A DNA stretch of 22,682 nt, from positions 1 through 22,682 of IMG/VR virus record IMGVR_UViG_3300025138_000401; one strand, written 5' to 3'. Of this stretch, positions 6,410-14,453 are shown piece after piece. The number at the start of each line of letters is the position of its first letter. The stretch's first letter is position 1. The DNA comes from a virus. The notes under the pieces were generated by a model. It saw nothing but the letters and a program-made list of their open reading frames with translations. It searched no databases and had not been told where the DNA came from. The position numbers and the translations under genes were made by a program.

Positions 6410-7581
6410 TGAAATCTTTAAAACATTTTAAAGAAGAAATAGATTTACTTAATGAACAAGATGAGTCTAAACTTACACACTTAGAACATGCCGAAGATCA
6501 TCATATAAACGCCGGTAAGGATGGTTTTGATCATGCGTTTAACACTTTGCATCATACTCATCAATTGATAAGTGGAGGCAAGTCTGACGCTTCTGTAACG
6601 ACAAAGTATGATGGATCTCCAAGTACAATTTTTGGGCATCATCCAGAAAATGGAAAGTTCTTTGTTGCATCTAAGTCAGCATTCAATAAGAATCCAAAGA
6701 TTAATTACACTCATGAGGATATAGAAAAAAATCACGGACATGCTCCTGGCTTGGTTAGTAAACTAAAAGCTGCACTCGATCATCTTCCAAAAGTAACAAA
6801 AAAAGGAAAGATATATCAAGGCGACTTTATGTACAATAAAGGAGATGGTGATGTTACATCAAAGGGTGGGCAACATCATTTCACACCTAACACAATTACA
6901 TATTCCACTCCCCACGGATCTAATGAAGGGAAAAAAATTGGAAGCGCTAAAATAGGAGTAGCCGTACATACTTCTTATTCGGGTGATAAGATGGATAGTA
7001 TGAAAGTAAACTACAATCACGATACATCTGATTTTGGTAACCACAAAGATGTGCATATTATTTCACCAAAAATAGATCATAAAGCAGTCAAATATAGTCC
7101 AGAAGCTCAATCTGAGTTTAAATCACATATGCAGAAGGCTGCTGATCTTGGCACTACAATGAAACACGATCATTTAGTTGGAGATCATGGTGCTATGTTA
7201 AAAGTGCATATTAATAAAACAGTAAGAGATGGTACGACACCATCAGTTAATGGATTAAAAAGTCATATATCAACACATTTTAATAAAAAAGCTGATAAAG
7301 TTAAATCCGATACTGCTAAACAAAGACATTTGGATGTTGGTAATAATATGAATAATCATGTTGAAAAAAACAAAGAACACTTTGATAATACATTAAAGTT
7401 ACACAAACATCTCCAAAATGCTAAGAATGTATTAGTAAACACTTTAGCAGATAGTCCACAATATAATCATAGTGTAAATGGGAATAAGGTTAAACCAGAA
7501 GGAGCAGTAGCTGTTATTAATAACAGACCAACTAAACTCAATGATAGAGCAGAATTCAATAGATTAAACTTTAATAACTAG
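6409..7581 (+). CDS. KxDG nucleotidyltransferase (DNA/RNA ligase-like) protein with candidate capsid-targeting N-terminus
   Basis: A 390-aa, very His- and Lys-rich protein. TTKYDGSPSTIFG (residues 64-76) contains KxDG, the nucleotide-accepting lysine motif of ligases and capping enzymes (K66). FVASKS (85-90), YQGDFMY (136-142), IGVAVHTSY (182-190), and near the C-terminus EGAVAV (364-369) with TKLNDRAEF (375-383) are in the right order for motifs III, IV and V, although the span from motif I to IV (about 300 residues) is longer than usual because a Lys/His-rich helical region (about 220-350) is inserted. The first residues, MKSLKHFKEEIDLLNE, resemble a T4 capsid-targeting peptide followed by an LxE cut site. 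Such proteins in marine myophages are usually left as unknown (possibly DUF6267). Substrate is unknown; CDS certain, function moderate. Confidence 0.85.
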   Translation: MKSLKHFKEEIDLLNEQDESKLTHLEHAEDHHINAGKDGFDHAFNTLHHTHQLISGGKSDASVTTKYDGSPSTIFGHHPENGKFFVASKSAFNKNPKINYTHEDIEKNHGHAPGLVSKLKAALDHLPKVTKKGKIYQGDFMYNKGDGDVTSKGGQHHFTPNTITYSTPHGSNEGKKIGSAKIGVAVHTSYSGDKMDSMKVNYNHDTSDFGNHKDVHIISPKIDHKAVKYSPEAQSEFKSHMQKAADLGTTMKHDHLVGDHGAMLKVHINKTVRDGTTPSVNGLKSHISTHFNKKADKVKSDTAKQRHLDVGNNMNNHVEKNKEHFDNTLKLHKHLQNAKNVLVNTLADSPQYNHSVNGNKVKPEGAVAVINNRPTKLNDRAEFNRLNFNN

Positions 7582-7624
7582 TTACTATCACTTGCAGGGG
7601 CCTCATAGGAAATATTAATGTAAG

Positions 7625-7643
7625 GTCAACAGAAAGTCAACAG
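7625..7643 (+). repeat. Direct repeat GTCAACAG x2
   Basis: GTCAACAG occurs at 7625-7632 and 7636-7643, an 11-base (one helical turn) period, just upstream of the late-promoter box at 7654. It could be a protein-binding site on one face of the helix; function not shown. Confidence 0.45.
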
Positions 7644-7653
7644 ATTGTTTTGA

Positions 7654-7661
7654 TATAAATA
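7654..7661 (+). promoter_or_regulatory. T4-type late promoter (perfect TATAAATA)
   Basis: TATAAATACT is a perfect match to the T4 late consensus and lies in the 107-base gap before the tail-fibre gene at 7689. Predicted +1 is about 7667, immediately at the ATG of an 8-codon mini-ORF. Late expression of the fibre genes fits. Confidence 0.8.
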
Positions 7662-7665
7662 CTTT

Positions 7666-7692
7666 ATGAATATAACTGAGACACGGCAATGA
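7666..7692 (+). CDS. Possible 8-codon leader ORF coupled to the tail-fibre gene
   Basis: ATG at 7666 opens a frame MNITETRQ ending TGA at 7690-7692, which overlaps the tail-fibre ATG (7689) as ATGA. It begins at the predicted late transcription start, so it could be read leaderless and deliver ribosomes to the fibre start, whose own ribosome binding site is weak (GAG at 7678). Equally it may be coincidence. Confidence 0.25.
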   Translation: MNITETRQ

Positions 7693-10600
7693 AAAAATTT
7701 AATCAGCACAATAAGGAATCTAAAAATTCCAAGGAAGAAGTACCATCATCAGACTCTAATAATAGCTTATTAGAGAATTTTACTAAGAAGTATGGTTTGC
7801 ATGTTAATAACGTCGAAAAAACAAACAGCACTGTAAATTTGTTTGAAGACATTATTAGTAAGTTAGATCAATACGTAAAAAAAGATGAATTATCTGATTT
7901 TTTGTTTAATCAAATAGTTGTTCTAAAAGAACAGTTTGAAGATTTTAAAACAAATGTCAATAACCTCAATCAACAAAAAAATCAAGAAATAACTAATGAC
8001 GTTGAGTCTATTATATCTCGTGCTAAATTAGTTATAGAAAATGTTGATAAAGAATCTAGTCTTTATAAAAAGAAATATTATGAAGACATAATAGATACTG
8101 ACAAGAAATTTCAAGAAATAGATTATAAGTTTAGCAATCTAGATTATAATTCTATACAAGAAAAAATTGAAAATTTTAATATACAATTAGCTAATTTAGA
8201 AGAAGTAACAATACCTAAACAAAATAAAAAAGTTAACAAATTTATTATAGAGAATGAAGAATCTATAAAAAATGTAAATGAAACTAATAATAAATTAAAA
8301 AATGTTGTTACTGAAATATTAGTAGACTTTGAAAATAAATTAGATAACTTATCTGAAACATTTTTAACAAATGATAAGTTAGATGTTACCAATAAAAATT
8401 ATAATAAAAAAATTGTCGAAGTACATAATCAAGTTGAAAGAATACGTAAAGATTTTACAAAAGTTGATAATCATTTTACTTTATCAAAAGATCAATTTAA
8501 AGATATAGGCGATAAGCTCAATAGTGTTACTGAAAATATATTTGGTGTAGAGCAAAGAATAAAGGCTGAGAGAGATAAACAAAATTATAAAATTGTTGAA
8601 GCTGATACTAAATTAGATAAAAAAATTGAAGATGTAGAATCTAAAAATGATGATAAACTCAATGAAATAACTAAAAATGTTGATATATTTAAAAAAGATG
8701 TGTCAGCTGACTTAAATGTTATTGGTGAAGAGTTTGATAAAGAAATTGTTAATACGAGAAAGCAATTGGATCGTAAGATTTCAGATGTTAAAATTGAACA
8801 AAATAAAGTCGATACAAAGCTCAAAAAACTATTCAATGAAGAATTTAAATCTGTTTCAAAAGATTTAAAAACAACAAATGTAAAATTTGATAAACAATTA
8901 AACAAGTATAAGTTACTTGAAGATAAAACAAAAATATTAATGGATGAAGTTAAGTTAGTTTTCAAAGATGAAAAATTAACTGATATTGATAAAAAGATTA
9001 GCTTTTTAGAAGAAACATTAGAAAAATTTAACGAAAAAACAGTATTAACTGAAAATTTAGTTAATGTGCCATCTGAAACTAATAGAGATCCATTAACACC
9101 ATTAAATCAAGACTATGTAACATTTGATCAATTAAAAAAACATTATCAAATGTTTATCGGAAGAGTGCAGCAACAATTAATGTCTCTTGGTGGAGGTGGT
9201 GCTGTAAGAATCGATCAATTAGATGATGTAAACATTAGAGATTCACAAGGTACTATAAAAGCTACAAATGGTCAATCACTTGTTTATATTACTGCTTCGG
9301 GTAAATTTGAACCAATATCAGTTGGAGCAGCTGCTGGTGAAGTTTCAACAGTTGGTGGAGCGCAGGGTGCTATATCCAATGCTCAAATTTTACAATTTTT
9401 TACTTCAGGTGTTGCAGCTAATGTAGGAAATTTATCTTTATCTGGAAATATTATACCAGATGCCGATAATGTGCATAGCTTAGGCACAGAATCTTTGAGA
9501 TTTAAAGATTTATTCTTATCTGGAAATACATTTAAATTAGGTGGATTGACTCTTAAAGATACGGGTGGTAAATTAGCAGTAACAGATTCTGCTGATGAAG
9601 TTATTTTAGAAGCATCAGAATCGACGCCGGGTCTAACATCCGCTGATTTAACCGTAGCTAATATTGCTGGATATGCTTCTAATTTAGATACAAGATTTAC
9701 GGGCGCTAATGTTGGTGGTGCTTTAACAGGTGGTACAGATATTGAAATTACTGCTGGAGGAACTCTAAATTTTACTGGTAGTGGTGGCAGTGGTGTAGCT
9801 TCTATTGGTGGTTATAATGGCACAATGGTTAATACTATGATATCAAACATAGTAATATCATCTGGTGTATTAAAAGCGGCCAACATTTCTGATTTTACAA
9901 CATCTGCTAGATCATCATTTTCTGGTGGCACAGATATTGAAATTACTGGTGGTGGTGCTATTAATTTCACAGGCTCTGGTGGTAGTGGTGTAGCTTCTAT
10001 TGGTGGTTATAGTGGTACAATGGTTAACACGCAGATATCAAATATAGTGATATCATCTGGTGTATTGCGAACAAATAATGTAACTGAAGATACTAATTTA
10101 TATTTTACTAATGATAGAGCTAATGCAATGATAGCATCAAATGCTATTATTGGTGGTTATTCATTGTCTGATGGTATTACAAATCCTCAATCTAATTCCA
10201 GAGTATCAAATATAGTAATATCATCTGGTGTATTAAAATCAGCTAACATTTCCGATTTAGTTTCGACAGCAAGAGGTTCTTTATCAAAAGCAGATGGTGC
10301 TGGGGCATACAACACAGGCACAGGTGTAATTACTATTCCATCAACTACGGCTCATATTTCAGAATATACAAATTTATTTTATGCGAATGGTAGAGCTAAT
10401 TCAACTATAGTAGCTAATTTGAATTATTCAAATGTAGATTACATGAGTAATTTAATTGGATCTACCACACAAATACAACTTACAAGTGAAAAGAATTTTA
10501 TAAGATTTTATGCTGCTAATCAATCAGCATTTCCAGCTGCAGGAGATTACCATGGTGCTATTATGCATAGTCATGCAGATGCTGGTATGTATTTTGCCCA

Positions 10601-11483
10601 TGGTGGAGCATGGATTAAATTAATTGATCAACCAACCTTAGATGCTGTAAAAATAGGTGGTTATTCAATTACAAGTGGTGTTACAAATCCACAATCTAAT
10701 TCACAAATTTCAAATATTGTTATTAGTTCAGGAGTCTTAAAATCAGCTAATGTTACCGAACTAACAAATTTATTCTTCACAAACGCTAGAGCAAATGCAA
10801 TGATAGCATCAAATGCTATTATTGGTGGTTATTCTTTATCTGATGGTATAACTAATCCACAATCTAATTCAAGAATATCAAACATTGTTGTTAGTTCGGG
10901 AGTGTTAAAATCAGCTAATATTTCTGATTTAGTTTCAACAGCAAGAGGTTCTTTATCAAAAGCAGATGGTGCTGGTGCTTATAATACAGGCACAGGCGTA
11001 ATTACTATTCCAGCAACAACTGCTCATGTTGCAGAATCAGCTTCTGGATTGTATTTTTCTAACACAAGAGCAAATGGTACAATATCAGCCAATGTTCAAC
11101 ATTCATTAGTAAGATCATTAACATTAGCTGCTTCTGATGAGACAACTGATTTAACTACTGGCACAGCTAAGGTTACATTTAGAGCTCCATTTGCAATGAC
11201 ATTGCCAGCAACTCCATTACCTAGAATATCAGTACAAACTGCTCCTGTTGGAGGTACTCCACCTCTTATAGTTGATATTAATGAAGGTGGTTCAACAATA
11301 CTTAGTACAAAACTTACTATTGATGAGAATGAAACAACTTCAAAGACTGCTGCCACACCATGTGTTGTTTCTGATGCTACAATTGCTGATGACGCTATTA
11401 TAACTGTAGATATTGATCAAATAGGAAGTTCTACAGCTGGAAAAGGTTTAAAATTAACACTTTATTATACGGTGACTGAATAA
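7689..11483 (+). CDS. Tail fibre protein, coiled-coil plus repeats
   Basis: A 1264-aa structural protein. Residues about 1-460 are Lys/Glu/Asn/Ile-rich and coiled-coil-like, without Gly or Pro breaks. Near 474-500 comes FDQLKKHYQMFIGRVQQQL followed by GGGG and an IDQLDDV segment, a junction typical of T4-like marine phage fibres. Residues about 560-1130 are Ser/Asn/Gly/Ile-rich repeats with the recurring phrase SNIVISSGVLKSANISD and units ending in TNLFFTNARAN. The C-terminal 120 residues (SLTLAASDETTDLTTGTAKV onward, with VDINEGG and VDIDQIG) form a domain seen at the ends of many phage fibres. It likely forms a trimeric fibre, with the long coiled coil as shaft. The next gene starts in the stop (TAATG) and encodes an adhesin-like partner. 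Preceded by a perfect late box. Confidence 0.93.
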   Translation: MKKFNQHNKESKNSKEEVPSSDSNNSLLENFTKKYGLHVNNVEKTNSTVNLFEDIISKLDQYVKKDELSDFLFNQIVVLKEQFEDFKTNVNNLNQQKNQEITNDVESIISRAKLVIENVDKESSLYKKKYYEDIIDTDKKFQEIDYKFSNLDYNSIQEKIENFNIQLANLEEVTIPKQNKKVNKFIIENEESIKNVNETNNKLKNVVTEILVDFENKLDNLSETFLTNDKLDVTNKNYNKKIVEVHNQVERIRKDFTKVDNHFTLSKDQFKDIGDKLNSVTENIFGVEQRIKAERDKQNYKIVEADTKLDKKIEDVESKNDDKLNEITKNVDIFKKDVSADLNVIGEEFDKEIVNTRKQLDRKISDVKIEQNKVDTKLKKLFNEEFKSVSKDLKTTNVKFDKQLNKYKLLEDKTKILMDEVKLVFKDEKLTDIDKKISFLEETLEKFNEKTVLTENLVNVPSETNRDPLTPLNQDYVTFDQLKKHYQMFIGRVQQQLMSLGGGGAVRIDQLDDVNIRDSQGTIKATNGQSLVYITASGKFEPISVGAAAGEVSTVGGAQGAISNAQILQFFTSGVAANVGNLSLSGNIIPDADNVHSLGTESLRFKDLFLSGNTFKLGGLTLKDTGGKLAVTDSADEVILEASESTPGLTSADLTVANIAGYASNLDTRFTGANVGGALTGGTDIEITAGGTLNFTGSGGSGVASIGGYNGTMVNTMISNIVISSGVLKAANISDFTTSARSSFSGGTDIEITGGGAINFTGSGGSGVASIGGYSGTMVNTQISNIVISSGVLRTNNVTEDTNLYFTNDRANAMIASNAIIGGYSLSDGITNPQSNSRVSNIVISSGVLKSANISDLVSTARGSLSKADGAGAYNTGTGVITIPSTTAHISEYTNLFYANGRANSTIVANLNYSNVDYMSNLIGSTTQIQLTSEKNFIRFYAANQSAFPAAGDYHGAIMHSHADAGMYFAHGGAWIKLIDQPTLDAVKIGGYSITSGVTNPQSNSQISNIVISSGVLKSANVTELTNLFFTNARANAMIASNAIIGGYSLSDGITNPQSNSRISNIVVSSGVLKSANISDLVSTARGSLSKADGAGAYNTGTGVITIPATTAHVAESASGLYFSNTRANGTISANVQHSLVRSLTLAASDETTDLTTGTAKVTFRAPFAMTLPATPLPRISVQTAPVGGTPPLIVDINEGGSTILSTKLTIDENETTSKTAATPCVVSDATIADDAIITVDIDQIGSSTAGKGLKLTLYYTVTE
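9729..10067 (+). repeat. Tail-fibre tandem repeat, A units
   Basis: Two in-frame copies, 9729-9872 and 9924-10067 (offset 195 bases, 65 residues). Both encode GGTDIEIT, then FTGSGGSGVASIGGY, then SNIVISSGVL with few changes. They are part of the fibre shaft. Confidence 0.85.
10119..11036 (+). repeat. Tail-fibre long repeat, B units
   Basis: Two 246-base copies, 10119-10364 and 10791-11036 (offset 672 bases, 224 residues, in frame), encode ANAMIASNAIIGGYSLSDG through TTAH with only a few residue changes. DNA differences are mainly at third positions, so the copies are older than a recent duplication. A partial related unit (IGGYSITSGVTNPQSNS) lies between them at about 10653-10760. Confidence 0.87.
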
Positions 11484-13333
11484 TGGGGTTTTTATTAAAT
11501 TCATATTTTTTTGCGAGTGGTGGTGGTGGTGCAACGATTGATGTAATCGATACATTTACAAGTGATGGCATATGGACCTGTCCAACTGATGTAACTAGCA
11601 TTGAATACCTAATAGTAGGAGGAGGTGGAGCAGGTGGATCAGGATATTCTGGAGGAGGTGGTGGAGCTGGAGGCTTTAGAACAGGCACAGGTTTCCCTGT
11701 AACAGCTGGACAAGATTATACTATAGAAGTAGGTAATGGTGGAGAGAAAGGAGGTTATCCTAGCAAAGGAGGAAATGGGGGAGGTTCATCAATACAGGGT
11801 GGCTCACCAGCATTACATATTGGTTCTAATGGTGGTGGTGGTGGAGGAACATCAGGTAGTGCAGCTGGTCCTTCCCTTGCAGGATTAGTTGCAGGTCAAT
11901 CAGGAGGTTCTGGTGGAGGGGCAGCTTCAATCAAAGCTGGTGCAATTATAGGTGCAGATTTATCATTAACGACTAATAATGGTCATGCTACATCATATAC
12001 TGGTACAACACAAAATAATCCATTTCCTGTACAAGGTTTTGATGGTGGAACTGGATTAGATGGTCAATCAGTTGTAACAGTAGCTGGTGGTGGAGGAGGA
12101 GCTAAAGAAGTTGGTGTTTCTGTTCCTGGTCCTAACTCAACTGCCAGACCTGGTGGCAATGGTGGAGATGGTTTAGCTTCAGATATAACTGGCACTCCAG
12201 TAACTTATGCTGGAGGGGGTGGTGGTGGAACAGATGCTGGTGGTGGAGCTGGAGCTTCAAGAGGAGGAACAGGTGGTGCAGGTGGAGGAGGTACTGGAGG
12301 TACCAGAACTCATGTAGTTTCAACAGCTGGAACCGTTAATTTAGGTGGTGGTGGAGGAGGAGGAGGAGGAATAAACAGTAATCCACAGTGGCCAGGTGCC
12401 AATGGTGGTTCTGGTATAGTAGTTTTAAAATATGCAATTGAAGATGGAGCAGTGTTTACATTTAAGGGATCAACCACATTTAAAATACCAACAGATGTAA
12501 CAACATTTGATTATATAATAGCAGGAGGTGGTGGTGCTAGTGGATATCATTTCAGTGCTGATAAAGGATCAGCTGGTGGAGGAGCAGGTGGATTGAGAAT
12601 AGGTACAGGTGTCCCATGTACTGCTGGACAAACATTAGCTATAACAGTTGGTGCTGGTGGAGCTGGAGATGGCGGCCCTTCATATGGTCCTGCTGGAAGC
12701 GATTCTAAAATTGTGTCTCCATCACCCTCATTTACTATAACAGGCAGTGGTGGTGGCGGAGGAGGAGTGGGAGCAGCAAATCCAGGTCACCCTGGTGGGC
12801 CAGGTGGAAGTGGTGGAGGTAGTGTAAGAGGTGGAACAGCTGGTGGAACAATAGCAGTACCTTCTCCTCCAGGAACAGCATCTGATCCATACCCAGTTCA
12901 AGGTCATGTTGGTGGAAGTGGTCCAGGCAATGCTGATGGAGGTGCAGGTGGAGGTGGAGCAGACGAAGCAGGATTTAATGGTCCAGGCACAGGAGCTCCA
13001 GCTCGTCTTGGTGGTAGAAGATCTCCATATGTTATGGACGCCGCAAATACTCAAGGCGGAACAGGGGGTAATGGCGTTGCTTCGACTATGTCTGGTGCAA
13101 CTGTTTATTATGCTGGTGGTGGAGGTGGTGGTTCGTATTATGGCATGGGCGCGGCAGGTGGTTTAGGAGGTGGTGGTGCTGGTGGAGATGTGCTTGCAAA
13201 TCCAGCAAATGGCGAAGATGGTACAGCTTTCACAGGTGGTGGAGGTGGTGGTGCTTCTGGTCAAAATACTGGAACTCAGCCTGGTAGAAGTGGTGGATCG
13301 GGTGTAGTTTTAATTAAAATTAATACTGGCTAA
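11483..13333 (+). CDS. Glycine-rich tail-fibre adhesin with internal duplication
   Basis: A 616-aa, extremely Gly-rich protein directly after the tail fibre, sharing TAATG overlap. Residues 24-45 (TFTSDGIWTCPTDVT then an IEYLIVGGGG strand) and 325-347 (FTFKGSTTFKIPTDVT then IIAGGGG) begin two homologous halves; each continues through GGAGG(F/L)R.GTG.P.TAGQ and many GGGG turns and ends in GGSG(I/V)V(V/L)(L)K. This is the layout of Gly-rich phage adhesins in which poly-Gly loops form a polyglycine-II-like receptor-binding tip, as in T2/S16-type gp38. Position supports a receptor-recognition role at the fibre end. It contains a (GGA)6 run at 12353-12370. All long minus-strand frames here are shadows of the Gly codons. 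Confidence 0.9.
   Translation: MGFLLNSYFFASGGGGATIDVIDTFTSDGIWTCPTDVTSIEYLIVGGGGAGGSGYSGGGGGAGGFRTGTGFPVTAGQDYTIEVGNGGEKGGYPSKGGNGGGSSIQGGSPALHIGSNGGGGGGTSGSAAGPSLAGLVAGQSGGSGGGAASIKAGAIIGADLSLTTNNGHATSYTGTTQNNPFPVQGFDGGTGLDGQSVVTVAGGGGGAKEVGVSVPGPNSTARPGGNGGDGLASDITGTPVTYAGGGGGGTDAGGGAGASRGGTGGAGGGGTGGTRTHVVSTAGTVNLGGGGGGGGGINSNPQWPGANGGSGIVVLKYAIEDGAVFTFKGSTTFKIPTDVTTFDYIIAGGGGASGYHFSADKGSAGGGAGGLRIGTGVPCTAGQTLAITVGAGGAGDGGPSYGPAGSDSKIVSPSPSFTITGSGGGGGGVGAANPGHPGGPGGSGGGSVRGGTAGGTIAVPSPPGTASDPYPVQGHVGGSGPGNADGGAGGGGADEAGFNGPGTGAPARLGGRRSPYVMDAANTQGGTGGNGVASTMSGATVYYAGGGGGGSYYGMGAAGGLGGGGAGGDVLANPANGEDGTAFTGGGGGGASGQNTGTQPGRSGGSGVVLIKINTG
12353..12370 (+). repeat. (GGA)6 trinucleotide run
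   Basis: Six GGA codons preceded by three GGT codons (12344-12352). Slippage would change Gly number without shifting frame. Confidence 0.8.
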
Positions 13334-13343
13334 AAAAATAACT

Positions 13344-14435
13344 ATGAAAAATTTTAAACAACTTAGAGAAGACATGCATGATAGAGTTAGCGCATACACT
13401 TTTTGGAAAAATGAAGATCCTGTAAATTATTCTATGCATCTATCTCAAACTTTTGGTTCACCTGATGAATTAACTGATTTTAGATCAGTATGGTATGATA
13501 AAGATGGATTTAAAAGAATAGTAGTAAAAGATGAATACATCTTACATGGATCACCTGCTCCACATTTTGATTTTATCTATTGTTATATAGATTTGAAGGT
13601 ACCACATAATTTAGCTGACGCATTGGCTAATAGTAGTGAAAGCATATTAATAGACTTCTTAAAAAATGAAGTTGGAGCTAGATGTGGTTCAATAACAGCT
13701 AATGCTGTAACATTAAATTACGTTTTAGATGTTGTAGCTGGAAGAGTTAGACCAAGTAAAAATGAATATGAAAAAAGAATACTTCAAATGAAAGATATGT
13801 TTAAGAAAGGTGAAACATATTCTAATGATTGGTGGCCAGATGAGACAAATGATGCAGATCCTAAGAACCCATATTACAATAAGGATAATGATGAAAACAT
13901 AGAAGAGGCTAGTCCTGTTGTTGCTGCTATGATGAGAGCTAAAGCAAGAATAAGCCCATCATATAAAATGGCTAAAAAAGAATTAAAAGATAAAGTAAAA
14001 AAAGATCCAAGTAAAGCAAAAATATCTCATGCTGCAATGGTAGCAAAAAAATATTCAGGTGTTGATGCAAGAACATTGCATGATGTTACAGAACAAGGTA
14101 AAGGTTTATATTATAATATAAACAAAAAAAGAAAAGAAGGTCGTGCCATGAGAAAAAAAGGAGCACCTGGAGCTCCTAAACCTTCTGATTTTGATAAAGC
14201 TAAACAAACTGCTTCTGAAGAATCACAACCAATTATTGGTGGTGTAAAGATGAAAAAACTCGGTAAAGGTAAGCCAGGTAGTTACAAAAGTTTAGTGTCA
14301 AGGCATTTAGGTGCAAGTGCTGCCGAAAAAATTGATAAAAGTGATGGAAGTAAATTAGTAGCTAAAGGTAAAAAAACAGGTAATAAAGATCTTGTACGAA
14401 AAGGCAATTTTATTAAAAATATAATCGGCAGGTAA
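13344..14435 (+). CDS. Putative internal head protein with basic C-terminal domain
   Basis: A 363-aa protein. The start MKNFKQLREDM resembles a capsid-targeting peptide with LRE. Residues 1-165 are a folded, mixed region (with YTFWKNEDPVNYSMH and FIYCYIDLKVP). An acidic linker (164-187) leads to NIEEASPVVAAMM (185-197), a candidate IEE|A protease site. From 195 to the end it is strongly basic (Lys/Arg/Ala), including VTEQGKGLYYNINKKRKEG and MRKKGAPGAP (about 248-278), a motif I recognise from many marine phage proteins without known function. Such a basic tail suits DNA binding inside the capsid. No Shine-Dalgarno is visible before the ATG. It follows the adhesin by only 10 bases. Virion role is inferred. 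Confidence 0.82.
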   Translation: MKNFKQLREDMHDRVSAYTFWKNEDPVNYSMHLSQTFGSPDELTDFRSVWYDKDGFKRIVVKDEYILHGSPAPHFDFIYCYIDLKVPHNLADALANSSESILIDFLKNEVGARCGSITANAVTLNYVLDVVAGRVRPSKNEYEKRILQMKDMFKKGETYSNDWWPDETNDADPKNPYYNKDNDENIEEASPVVAAMMRAKARISPSYKMAKKELKDKVKKDPSKAKISHAAMVAKKYSGVDARTLHDVTEQGKGLYYNINKKRKEGRAMRKKGAPGAPKPSDFDKAKQTASEESQPIIGGVKMKKLGKGKPGSYKSLVSRHLGASAAEKIDKSDGSKLVAKGKKTGNKDLVRKGNFIKNIIGR

Positions 14436-14441
14436 CAAAAC

Positions 14442-14449
14442 TATAAATA
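14442..14449 (+). promoter_or_regulatory. T4-type late promoter (perfect TATAAATA)
   Basis: TATAAATA lies in the short gap between the 13344 and 14454 genes. The next ATG (14454) follows after only four bases; with T4 spacing the start would fall at 14455, so the transcript would be leaderless or start just inside the codon. Confidence 0.7.
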
Positions 14450-14453
14450 ACGC

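Noticed and set aside
7575-7584. 10-bp palindrome TAACTAGTTA over the stop of the 6409 gene
   Set aside because: AT-rich and without a T tract; neither a terminator nor clearly more than chance.
8144-8965. Two minus-strand frames of 82 and 126 codons
   Set aside because: Antisense of the coiled-coil part of the tail fibre; Ser/Leu/Phe-rich shadows.
11431-13054. Minus-strand Pro-, His- or Ser/Thr-rich frames
   Set aside because: They are the reverse of GGT/GGA glycine codons in the adhesin gene.
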